The notes under the pieces were generated by a model that was not told where the DNA came from, did not search any database, and worked only from the letters and a program-made list of their open reading frames with translations. From VXLM01 sp965242665 (GTDB lineage Bacteria > Chloroflexota > Dehalococcoidia > Lucifugimonadales > VXLM01), in the NCBI GenBank assembly GCA_965242665.1, contig OZ251484.1, positions 124,001 through 188,000 of the forward strand: 64,000 bases of DNA, written 5' to 3'. The position numbers were made by a program, and so were the translations under genes. Positions 50,136 to 57,869 of the stretch are shown here, piece by piece (within the stretch, counting starts at the first letter, position 1; every line of letters begins with the position of its first letter).

Positions 50136-51589
50136 ATGGCCTTCCGAGACCTCCGAGAATTCATCCGCTTCTTGGAAGACAAAGACGAGCTGCGCCGAGT
50201 CACGGAGCCAGTCAGCCGTGACCTCGAGATCACCGAAATCACCGATCGAACGATCAAGTCCGGCGGGCCGGCTCTTCTCTTCGAGAATGTCGACGGATAC
50301 CGCGTCCCCGTGGCGATCAACCTCTACGGGACGCATCAGCGCATGGCGTGGGCGTTGGGCGTTGAGAATACCGACGAGATTGGCAAACGTATAGGCAAGC
50401 TGCTCGGAATGGTGCAGGGACCGCCTGAGGGCCTCATTGCAAAGCTCAAAGCCCTGGGAGATCTCGCCGGCGCCGCCAGGTCGCGGCCACGAGTGACAAG
50501 CAACGCTCCTTGCCAGAGCGTCGTCATCACTGGGAGCGACGTCGATCTCGAGGCGCTGCCCATCCTCAAGTGTTGGCCTCTCGACGCCGGTCGGTTCATT
50601 ACCCTTCCGCTCGTCATCAGCAGAGATCCCATGACTGGCACCCGGAACGTTGGCACCTACCGCATGCAGGTGTACGACCGACGCACCACGGGCATGCACT
50701 GGCAGACTCACAAGGTGGGCGCTCGCCACTTCCGAGAGGCCGAGTCGCAGCGCCAGGAACGCCTAGAAGTGGCGGTAGCGCTTGGCGGAGATCCAGTCAC
50801 AATGTGGGCCGGATCGATGCCCTTGCCGCCTGACCTCGACGAACTCGTCGTCGCCGGCTTCATCCGTGGAGAGCCGGTCGAACTGGTGCGCTGCAAGACC
50901 GTCGACCTCGAAGTGCCGCACACGCCGAAATAGTCCTCGAAGGATATGTTCAGAGAGGAGAGCTGCGGCAGGAAGGACCATTCGGCGACCACACCGGGTA
51001 CTACTCGCCGGCGGAAGACTATTCGGTATTCCACGTCGAAGCCGTCACGCACAGAAACGATCCTATCTATCCGACGACGATGGTTGGCAGACCGCCGACC
51101 GAGGACTATTTCATGGGCAAGGCGAGCGAACGAATCATGCTTCCAGCGCTCCGTCTCGCCCTCCCTGAAGTCGTCGACTACAACATGCCGGCCGAGGGGA
51201 TATTCACCAACTACGTTCTCGTTTCGATGAAGAAGGAATACCTCGGCCACACGCGGAAGGTCATGTACGGCCTTTGGGGAATTGGACAGATGATGCTCGT
51301 CAAAGCCATCGTCGTGTTCGACCAACATGTCAACGTGCACGATCTTTCCGAAGTGGCGTGGCGCATCGGGGCCAACGTCGACCCGCGTCGAGACATCGTA
51401 TTCGCAGACGGACCGGTCGACGATCTCGATCACGCCGCATCTACGCCCCGATACGGAAGCAAGATCGGCATCGACGCCACCGCAAAGGGACCGATGGAAG
51501 GGTCGAGCCGAGAGTGGCCGCCGGAAATCGTCATGAGCGAGGAAATCAGGAAGTTGGTGGATGGGAAATGGGACAAGCTCGGAATATAG
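50136..51589 (+). pseudogene. UbiD-family decarboxylase interrupted by a single-base frameshift
   Basis: Two adjacent frames make one normal-length UbiD (about 485 aa). The first runs to a stop at 50931-50933 after DLEVP, and carries the prFMN/substrate block DPMTGTRNVGTYRMQVYDRR and WQTHKVGARHF. The second, entered one base earlier in phase, continues AEIVLEGYVQRGELR, GPFGDHTGYYSPAEDY, TTMVGRPPTEDYFMGKASE and ends GKIGIDATAKGP-like (SKIGIDATAKGPMEG). Adding one G near 50916 restores VPAHAEIVLEGY, so a 1-bp deletion explains the break. It may be a true mutation or a sequencing error; both halves are otherwise well conserved. The role would be prFMN-dependent decarboxylation of an aromatic quinone precursor. 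The gene overlaps ubiA by 22 bp. Confidence 0.85.
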
Positions 51590-52458
51590 CCGCTTCCGCG
51601 CATCTGTTGAAACGTGTCCATCACTTCCTCGACGCCGTGAAATTCCAAGAAAGCGCCTTCGCGCTTCCGTTCGCGTACTCCGGAATGTTCCTTGCCGCCA
51701 ACGGTTGGCCGACGTGGAGCCAATTCTCTTGGATAACCGTCGCCATGGTCGGGGCCCGCTCGCTCGGAATGGCGGCAAACCGCATAATCGACCGGCATAT
51801 CGACGCAGACAACCCGAGGACTGCCGCCCGTCATCTGCCGGCCGGACTGCTCCGACCATCCGAGATGACCGCCCTCGCCGCAGCGGCAGCGGTCATCTTC
51901 TTCATCGCCGCGTCACAACTCAACTCCCTGTCCTTAACCCTCGCGCCCATCGCGGCCGCGTACTTGATCTTCTATCCGTTTACCAAGCGATTCACATGGG
52001 CCGGCAGCTTCTTCCTCGGTTGGGCATTGGGGATCGCCCCGTCCGCAGCGTGGATCGGGGTGCGGGGAACGCTGAGTTGGGAACCTGTCGTCCTCTCTAC
52101 CGCTGTCGCTCTGTGGGCTGCCAGCTTCGACATCCTCTACCACGCGCAAGACTGGGAGTTCTACACCCGACGACGCCTGCATTCGGTCTCCCAGAGATTC
52201 GGTCTCACCGCCGCCTTTCGCATAGCCCAGGCGCTCGACGTTCTGGCTGTCCTGTCCCTTCTGTGCGTCGGCGTGCTGCTCGAACTCGCGCCGCCGTACT
52301 ATGCCGGATGCGCCGTAGCCGCAATAGTGATGGCCTACAAGTACCGCATAGCCTCGCCGTCCGATACGTCCCGCATCGGAGCGACCTTCATGAGGACGAA
52401 CGCCCTCGTGTCGATTAGCGTCTTCGCGGGAACGGTCGCGGCGGTATTCATGCCCTAA
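51568..52458 (+). CDS. ubiA: UbiA-family polyprenyltransferase
   Basis: 296 aa from ATG 51568, inside the end of the ubiD-like gene; the longer frame only reads that gene in another phase. First Asp-rich motif is N-R-I-I-D-R-H-I-D-A-D in AANRIIDRHIDADNPRT, second is in ILYHAQDWEFYTRRRLHSV. About eight helices. It transfers a polyprenyl chain to an aromatic acceptor. With the ubiD and ubiX homologues alongside, it fits the late steps of quinone synthesis: either 4-hydroxybenzoate to ubiquinone, or the MqnP/L/M steps proposed for the futalosine menaquinone route. A Chloroflexota host would favour menaquinone. Confidence 0.88.
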   Translation: MGQARNIAASAHLLKRVHHFLDAVKFQESAFALPFAYSGMFLAANGWPTWSQFSWITVAMVGARSLGMAANRIIDRHIDADNPRTAARHLPAGLLRPSEMTALAAAAAVIFFIAASQLNSLSLTLAPIAAAYLIFYPFTKRFTWAGSFFLGWALGIAPSAAWIGVRGTLSWEPVVLSTAVALWAASFDILYHAQDWEFYTRRRLHSVSQRFGLTAAFRIAQALDVLAVLSLLCVGVLLELAPPYYAGCAVAAIVMAYKYRIASPSDTSRIGATFMRTNALVSISVFAGTVAAVFMP

Positions 52459-52533
52459 TGCCAACCCAAATCCCCGTACTCTCAAGGGTTGTGTTGCGTT
52501 AGTGTGTAGGCATTGCAGTTGGAAGTGATACGG

Positions 52534-52833
52534 ATGAGAACGGTATTGAAAATAATCGCCGGGATCGTAGGCGGAATACTCGCGACGATAGTCATTCTAG
52601 TGGTGTGGATGGTCATAGCGGAGTCGTGGTATACCGCAGGCCAAAATCGAGGGCGGATCCAGGCATTGGAGGCGGAGGTGGTCGAATTGCACAAGGAACT
52701 GTCGGACTACGAGAACCGGATACTTCAGATGGAGTCGCGGGCTGACCATATGGATGACGTGACGACATACCAGCACAGCCGGATCGACTGCCTGCTGACT
52801 GCACCCGCAGAGGTGCGGCGGTGGGAGTGCTAG
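52534..52833 (+). CDS. Small membrane protein with coiled coil
   Basis: 99 aa from ATG 52534 (an in-frame TTG at 52513 is possible). One N-terminal helix (TVLKIIAGIVGGILATIVILVVWMVIA) then a heptad-patterned helix (IQALEAEVVELHKELSDYENRILQME) and a Cys-containing end. It looks like a bitopic coiled-coil protein of unknown function. It lies between ubiA and ubiX. Confidence 0.6.
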   Translation: MRTVLKIIAGIVGGILATIVILVVWMVIAESWYTAGQNRGRIQALEAEVVELHKELSDYENRILQMESRADHMDDVTTYQHSRIDCLLTAPAEVRRWEC

Positions 52834-52906
52834 CTGATGAAACACACTAACGCAACAGTACTCTCTCAAGAGGGCGCGCTGCGGCAGCTCGTGATAGTAT
52901 GAAATC

Positions 52907-53521
52907 GTGATGATCCCGTCGAACGAATCCCATCCCATCGTCGTAGGAATATCCGGCGCAAGCGGCTGCGTTCTTGCCCGCGCAACGATCGAGCGCCTTC
53001 TGTCGGCCAATCGCCGAGTCATCGCCACGGCCACTGCCGCCGCCCGTATGGTATGGCGCCAGGAGGCAAACGAGTCGTTCGGCGACGCACTCGAACGCTG
53101 GGCAGACTATGGAACCTTCACCTACTACCCAATTGGCGACCTCACGGCCCCAATCTCCAGCGGCACGTTTCCAACGTCGGGGATGGTGATAGCGCCGTGC
53201 AGCATGGCAACCGCGGCGGCGGTATCTCAGGGGGCAGCCGACAATCTGCTCCGCAGAGCGGCGGACGTCACTTTGAAGGAAGGCCGACCACTCGTCATAG
53301 TCCCCCGTGAAACGCCGCTGACTGCCGCGCACCTCGAGAATATGGCATCCCTCGCGCGCAGGGGCGTTGTCGTCCTCCCTCCAAACCCGCCCTTCTACCT
53401 CGGCGGTGGTTCGATCCAAGATACGGTGGACTTCGTCGTCGAGCGCGCCATCGTTGCACTCGGACTAGCAGATCGAATGCCAGACTCGATGACCTACCGC
53501 GAACCAGACCGCGGCCCTTGA
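52907..53521 (+). CDS. ubiX: Flavin prenyltransferase UbiX
   Basis: 204 aa. It makes prenylated FMN, the cofactor that UbiD decarboxylases need. Signature: VVGISGASGCVLARATIERL for FMN, and PCSMATAAAVSQGAADNLLRRAADVTLKEGRPLVIVPRETPL with the conserved Ser-Met and PRE-T-P-L block. Length and order are normal. It stands 1.3 kb behind the ubiD-like gene in the same orientation, which supports a working UbiD/UbiX pair if the ubiD frameshift is an artefact. Confidence 0.95.
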   Translation: MMIPSNESHPIVVGISGASGCVLARATIERLLSANRRVIATATAAARMVWRQEANESFGDALERWADYGTFTYYPIGDLTAPISSGTFPTSGMVIAPCSMATAAAVSQGAADNLLRRAADVTLKEGRPLVIVPRETPLTAAHLENMASLARRGVVVLPPNPPFYLGGGSIQDTVDFVVERAIVALGLADRMPDSMTYREPDRGP

Positions 53522-53582
53522 ACAGCAGCCGGCTAGAGCATACAATGCAAGCAACCTCTCATGCTCCTAGGACATCCAGTTC

Positions 53583-54149
53583 ATGATCCCATGCTATGAA
53601 GCCGTCCGATTTCTGAGCGAGTCCCGGCGGGACGCGATCGTCGTCGGCACTATGACGCCAAACCGGTATTGGAGCGATCTCTCCGACAAGCCCGAGTATG
53701 ACCTCCCGATATACGGAGGCATGGGAAAAGCGTCGTCCATGGCGTTGGGCATCGCCTTGGCGCGGCCGGACAAGACGGTTTGGTGCATGGACGGGGACGG
53801 CAGCCTCCTCATGAACTTGGGCACCCTCGTCACCATCGCCGGGCAAACGCCCGCGAACTTCATTCACTTCGTGTTCGACGACGAGGCCTACCACACAACC
53901 GGCAGCCAACCCGTACCCGGCGCTGGCATCTACGATTTCAAGACCATCGCAGAAGGGGCGGGATACCCCCGCGCCTACAGATTCGACGATATGGAAGAGT
54001 TCAAGACCGAGCTGCCTCGCATCATCGAACAAGACGGCCCAATCCTGATAGCCCTCAAAATACACTATCCTGATGGGGGACCTTCCTTCTCCATGGGCAG
54101 CATGAAGCCTGCAGTCCACCGGCTCATGGCGACGTTGACCGGCGAATAA
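53583..54149 (+). CDS. TPP-binding subunit (sulfopyruvate/phosphonopyruvate decarboxylase beta-like), orphan
   Basis: 188 aa equal to the C-terminal (PP) half of thiamine-diphosphate decarboxylases. The TPP/Mg motif is GDGS...N in CMDGDGSLLMNLGTLVTIA, with YGGMGKASSMALGIALARPDKTV before it and FVFDDEAYHTTGSQPVPG after. ComE and similar beta subunits need an alpha (PYR) partner that carries the activating glutamate; no such gene is adjacent. The partner may be elsewhere, or the protein may act differently. It follows ubiX on the same strand after 61 bp. Confidence 0.8.
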   Translation: MIPCYEAVRFLSESRRDAIVVGTMTPNRYWSDLSDKPEYDLPIYGGMGKASSMALGIALARPDKTVWCMDGDGSLLMNLGTLVTIAGQTPANFIHFVFDDEAYHTTGSQPVPGAGIYDFKTIAEGAGYPRAYRFDDMEEFKTELPRIIEQDGPILIALKIHYPDGGPSFSMGSMKPAVHRLMATLTGE

Positions 54150-54152
54150 CCG

Positions 54153-54183
54153 CGGTTGCGCGTTTGACTTATTGGCATGAGTT
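54153..54183 (+). repeat. GGTTCCGTTTG...GGCATGACGG element, copy b
   Basis: GGTTGCGCGTTTGACTTATTGGCATGA: same blocks as 47529 and 56522 with a 2-bp insertion and a few substitutions. It directly follows the stop of the TPP-binding gene. Confidence 0.5.
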
Positions 54184-54209
54184 GCCGCCGCATCCTAAAT
54201 CCATCTACC

Positions 54210-54337
54210 ATCATTTCCGCACTCTCTCATCACGTCATTCCCCTGCACTCTCTACCGTCATTCCCGCATACCCCCACGTCATTCCCGCGAAGGCTGGAAT
54301 CTAGTAGTCTGCGTCCGATGCGCATTCATAGCGATAC
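54210..54337 (+). repeat. Tandem CGTCATTCCC units ending in a palindrome
   Basis: Units begin at about 54210 (decayed), 54233, 54256 and 54277, spaced 21-23 bp. The last runs into CCCGCGAAGGCTGGAATCTAG and then TCTGCGTCCGATGCGCATTCATAGCG, the full dispersed element also seen at 6925. The spacer holds no gene. Confidence 0.75.
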
Positions 54338-54433
54338 CTCCGCGGCAGCACATCGAATGGAAGCCCCTTCCGTGCGCAAGATGACGATCGTCGAGTCTAC
54401 AATCACAATCCCATCATGTCGCGGTGTAGAAGC

Positions 54434-56482
54434 ATGACCTTGCTCGACAGGCTCAAATCCGCGTTGAGTTCGCCGCTGCTTCCTCTCGCGCTGCTGCTGG
54501 TCAGCCTGCTCACAGTATTCCTGTTCGTCGGCGCCCGAGGTCATTTCTATCGCGGCTTCTTCCACGATCTGGTATCCGCAGAGCACTTGACGGTGGCCGT
54601 CAATCTCTCGCATGAGGACCGCTTCCTGCCGCTCCATCGCAAGACTCTGGACGAAGACGGCGCCCCGGCTTATGCGCCGTACAACCGCTTCCCTATCGGC
54701 GGCTATGCGCTCATGAAGATAGCCACCCTGCCCTTCAGCGGTAGCTTGTCCGCGCAAATCACCGCAGCCAGGTTCCTGATGCTGCTGCTCTTCACCGCTA
54801 CCGTCGCGCTGGCATATCAGGCCCTTTGCCACATCACGTCCAACCGATGGATCGCCCTTGCCGCAACCCTGTTGGCGTTCTCATCCTACTACTGTCTGTA
54901 CTACGCCGACATGATCGCCAACGAAATGGGGATAGACATTTTCGGAGTGATGCTAACCTTCCATGGCTTGGTCATCTTCGTACAAGATGGACGATTCCGC
55001 CAGCTGCTCATCAAGGTATGTCTCGCCCTGCTGTTGGGCTGGCAAGTCTTGGCCTTGCTCCTGCCATTCATCATTTGGGGGATAACCGGCGAGATAATCA
55101 GAGCGCGTTCGTCAGCCTCCGCTCTTCCTCTGCGGCTTCGACCAATGCACGTGACAAGTTCGCTGATTCGCAGCCGTTTCGTGCTGCTCGGCGCTGTCGC
55201 GCTGCTCTTCGCCGCATCCATCCTAACTATCAGCTTCGCGAACGAGTACTTCGCACTCGGAGGAGAAAAGTCTCTGAGTGAACTGCCGTCATTCGGCGCC
55301 ATACAGCGCAATTTTAGAACGGACCAGAACCTTGGATCGAGTATTGCCCAACGCCTTGCCTGGAACCCCTTCCTCCAAGGACAGTTCTCCCTCATCGGCG
55401 GAATGGTCGTTCCCTATTACTTCGATGCACTGGGAAATACTCCAATAGTCTCACCAAGATTGCGAGACATCATCGGAGTGACAGCCTTAGGAGCGTGCGT
55501 GGTCGGCCTGGCGTTCTTCCGTCATAGAATCTTGTTTGCCACCCTGCTGTCGTTCGGCTTCTTCTGGCCGCTGGCATTGCGCAGCGAGGCCTTCTGGCAC
55601 GACTACAGGAGCATCTTCTACGTCGGCATCCCGCTAGTCCTCTTCTCCTTCGTTCTGCTGCTGGTGCACAGGCTATCGGGCAGCAACCGTCTCATCGTTG
55701 GCGTGGCCATAGCCGCCGCATTGGTCTTCGCGGCTTCCATCTACCAGATAACGAGAACATCCTACGATGCCCTGGCAGGATCGTTCAACGATGCGGACAC
55801 CAGCGAATTCCATGAAACGATGATCGCGGACTTCGAGGTCATCCGCAGCATGATACAGGGAAAGGTAGTCTTCGTTCCCCTCGAGGCAGGTCCGCGGCCA
55901 ATGGGCAACGCGCTTACCGGAGTGCCGTACGGCTCGGCGTACTATCTTTCAGGCAGCACGATTCTATACTACGACGATCGAGACAAGATCGAGTTCGCAG
56001 ACTTCGTAGTCACTCTTGGGCGGCAGTCCGGCGGTGACACCCTCACGCCGGAAAATCGGCTGGTCTTCCTCTACGACCGCGCTGATTACGACGAACAGCA
56101 TCCCGACAAGTCCGCATACAACATGACCGCCTACGGCGAACGAATCTCCGACCTCCCTCACCCAGTCATAGCATCGACCTACAACGTCTATCACGTTGGA
56201 AACGATCTGGTATACGCTAGCACTGGGAAATGCGAGAACACGGATGCGCTGTTCTTCTTGCACGTAATACCGGCCGACGAAAAACATCTTCTGTACCGAA
56301 ACAGGTTCCACGGTTTCGAGAACCGCGATTTTCACTTCAAGAACTTTGGATGGCAGAGTGGTGAGGATTGCTTCGCCGTTCGCCGCCTTCCAGAATACGA
56401 AATCGCCAGAATCGTAACCGGGCAGTTCGATAGCAATGGACGCATCTGGCAAGGCTCATTCGACATAGCGACGAACGAATGA
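54434..56482 (+). CDS. Large polytopic membrane protein, glycosyltransferase-39-like layout
   Basis: 682 aa from ATG 54434 (ATG 54416 is a weak alternative). It has an N-terminal helix (SSPLLPLALLLVSLLTVFLFVG), then a long first extracytoplasmic loop with RFLPLHRKT..APYNRFPIGGYALMK, about ten further helices to about residue 450, and a soluble C-terminal domain of about 230 residues with LYDRADYDEQHPDKS, NVYHVGNDLVYAS and the segment FHGFENRDFHFKNFGWQSG. The helix layout and the first loop resemble GT39/PMT-type lipid-linked sugar transferases, but the DE motif of that family is not clear. Function open; membrane enzyme of envelope glycosylation is a guess. Confidence 0.6.
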   Translation: MTLLDRLKSALSSPLLPLALLLVSLLTVFLFVGARGHFYRGFFHDLVSAEHLTVAVNLSHEDRFLPLHRKTLDEDGAPAYAPYNRFPIGGYALMKIATLPFSGSLSAQITAARFLMLLLFTATVALAYQALCHITSNRWIALAATLLAFSSYYCLYYADMIANEMGIDIFGVMLTFHGLVIFVQDGRFRQLLIKVCLALLLGWQVLALLLPFIIWGITGEIIRARSSASALPLRLRPMHVTSSLIRSRFVLLGAVALLFAASILTISFANEYFALGGEKSLSELPSFGAIQRNFRTDQNLGSSIAQRLAWNPFLQGQFSLIGGMVVPYYFDALGNTPIVSPRLRDIIGVTALGACVVGLAFFRHRILFATLLSFGFFWPLALRSEAFWHDYRSIFYVGIPLVLFSFVLLLVHRLSGSNRLIVGVAIAAALVFAASIYQITRTSYDALAGSFNDADTSEFHETMIADFEVIRSMIQGKVVFVPLEAGPRPMGNALTGVPYGSAYYLSGSTILYYDDRDKIEFADFVVTLGRQSGGDTLTPENRLVFLYDRADYDEQHPDKSAYNMTAYGERISDLPHPVIASTYNVYHVGNDLVYASTGKCENTDALFFLHVIPADEKHLLYRNRFHGFENRDFHFKNFGWQSGEDCFAVRRLPEYEIARIVTGQFDSNGRIWQGSFDIATNE

Positions 56483-56521
56483 ACCTCGTCAGCGCGGGAG
56501 CCGCACCGGCAATACTCAATA

Positions 56522-56640
56522 CGGTTCCGTTTGATTTATCGGCATGACGGCTCGGGGACAGCGACTCCAAGCGGTATGTCCAGTCCGCCTGGGGGCGATG
56601 GATTCCCGCCTTCGCGGGAATGACGTGGGTGGGTGCAGAC
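56522..56640 (+). repeat. Element copy c plus palindromic CGTCATTCCC repeat
   Basis: GGTTCCGTTTGATTTATCGG and CATGACGGCTCGGGGAC (copy c), then at 56600-56640 GATTCCCGCCTTCGCGGGAATGACGTGGGTGGGTGC. The latter is the palindrome in inverse orientation with one 21-bp unit. This is the same combination of two repeat types as at 54153-54337. Confidence 0.7.
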
Positions 56641-56720
56641 CTTTGCGTAACCACCAGGACGATGAAGATAGCCAGGCCTATCCCCTCTCCCCTCACAAAA
56701 GGAAGAGTGAAAACTACCGC

Positions 56721-56830
56721 CGTCATTCCCACCCCCGTCTACGTCATTCCCGCACCCTCACGTCATTCCCGCACCCTCACGTCATTCCCGCGAAGGCGGG
56801 AATCTAGCAACCTGCCCCCACGCATTCAGT
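56721..56830 (+). repeat. Tandem CGTCATTCCC units ending in a palindrome
   Basis: Units start at 56721, 56742, 56761 and 56780 (spacings 21, 19, 19 bp), with CCGCACCCTCA between them, then CGCGAAGGCGGGAATCTAG and a decayed tail with CGCATTCAG. It is near a mirror image of the array at 60298-60440. Confidence 0.8.
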
Positions 56831-56881
56831 TGAAGAGAACAGGATGTCTGTGGTGCGGCTTATCTCTTGGCTATGCGACCC

Positions 56882-56921
56882 CTACCGTCCCCCTGCATCC
56901 ACCACGTGCACGTAGCCTACG
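56882..56921 (-). pseudogene. Remnant of a propeller-gene 3' end
   Basis: On the minus strand the last 12 codons read GYVHVVDAGGR plus stop, matching GYVHAVDARGR plus stop at the end of the large propeller gene (57870). The DNA match (CCGTCCCC, GCATCCACC, CGTGCACGTAGCC) covers about 45 bp. Nothing recognisable of the rest of a propeller remains upstream of it. Confidence 0.65.
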
Positions 56922-57032
56922 TTTGCGCGATTGCGACTACCGCACGGTCTTCGTGCACCGGTCATAGAGACTGCCGCCCACTCGCGAGGATACCGTGTTT
57001 GACGCTCTCACTCGATTGACTGTGCGGGCAAT

Positions 57033-57761
57033 CTATTGCTTCCACTTGCGGCCAGGGTAGTGTTCCTTCGTAGGGCAATCTGCCTGTTCTCCTCCGATAT
57101 GTGGAACATGTGCAAACACAACATTTTCTTGAAATGTCTCACTACATCCGTCTTCCAACTCGACGGTTACTAAATCCCCGACCGCTTTGGGGTCTATATT
57201 GTCGGGGTTCTGATTCCCATGACCACTGAGGTCAAGAAGCGGCAGAAGACGAATATCATCAGGGGACGCAATCTTCTTCTTCAACCCGTCTATCCTTATC
57301 TTGCGTGACTCCCTGAACTCTTCGGACATCTCCCGATTCCATCGATCGAAGATGGCACCAGTCTCATACTCCTTCTCATATCGAAGGTAATCCCCTTCTT
57401 CAAGGCGCTGAAGGTTGGCGACATCTGATTCACGCTTCATACTTTCCACCCATCCCTTGATGTACCTATCCTTCATCACTAGATCATACGAGCAGTTCGC
57501 TGGGGGGCCTTGCAGGTAGACCGCTCTGTCTTGTATATGCCGTTCGTACAGACCCATCCTCCTGCAAGCCTCTCTATACATCTGTACTCGGTCGGTGAAC
57601 TCCCAGGCGTCCTGAATCCACTTATCCCATTTACGATGCCTCCTCTTCTTCATTTGAGATTTCACTAGAGACTTCATCCCTGAGAAACTAGTCCCAAGCG
57701 CAAAGCCAACTGCGCCAGATACAGACGACGACACAATCATTGTCCACCAGTTCACATCCAC
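57033..57761 (-). CDS. Hypothetical membrane-anchored protein, AT-richer than its surroundings
   Basis: 242 aa. One N-terminal helix (WWTMIVSSSVSGAVGFALG) is followed by a very basic patch (KSQMKKRRHRKWDKW) and a charged, mostly helical region (WIQDAWEFTDRVQMYREACRRMG, FRESRKIRIDGLKKKI). The end is Cys/Pro-containing (AHVPHIGGEQADCPTKEHYPGRKW). I do not recognise it. Its codons use visibly more A/T than neighbouring genes. It is bracketed by the propeller gene's 3' end on one side and a copy of that end on the other, which suggests it arrived by insertion or recombination. Confidence 0.65.
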   Translation of the reverse strand: MDVNWWTMIVSSSVSGAVGFALGTSFSGMKSLVKSQMKKRRHRKWDKWIQDAWEFTDRVQMYREACRRMGLYERHIQDRAVYLQGPPANCSYDLVMKDRYIKGWVESMKRESDVANLQRLEEGDYLRYEKEYETGAIFDRWNREMSEEFRESRKIRIDGLKKKIASPDDIRLLPLLDLSGHGNQNPDNIDPKAVGDLVTVELEDGCSETFQENVVFAHVPHIGGEQADCPTKEHYPGRKWKQ

Positions 57762-57869
57762 TATTCTTCTTCCCCCATTTCGCGTTCATGCGTTCTTCGT
57801 CGACACAGGCCGCCCCCTATTGGAAGCCGTAAACCCCGTCCGCCATCCGTCTCAAAGAAACCGAACCCC

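Noticed and set aside
51274..51567. Longer N-terminus for UbiA
   Set aside because: Those codons are an out-of-phase reading of the ubiD 3' part, Arg-rich with no membrane or family signal. ATG 51568 gives the normal UbiA length.
56544..56967. Plus-strand open frames of 87 and 115 aa
   Set aside because: They read through repeat units (VIPAKAGI, PAPSRHSRTL) and have no ribosome site.
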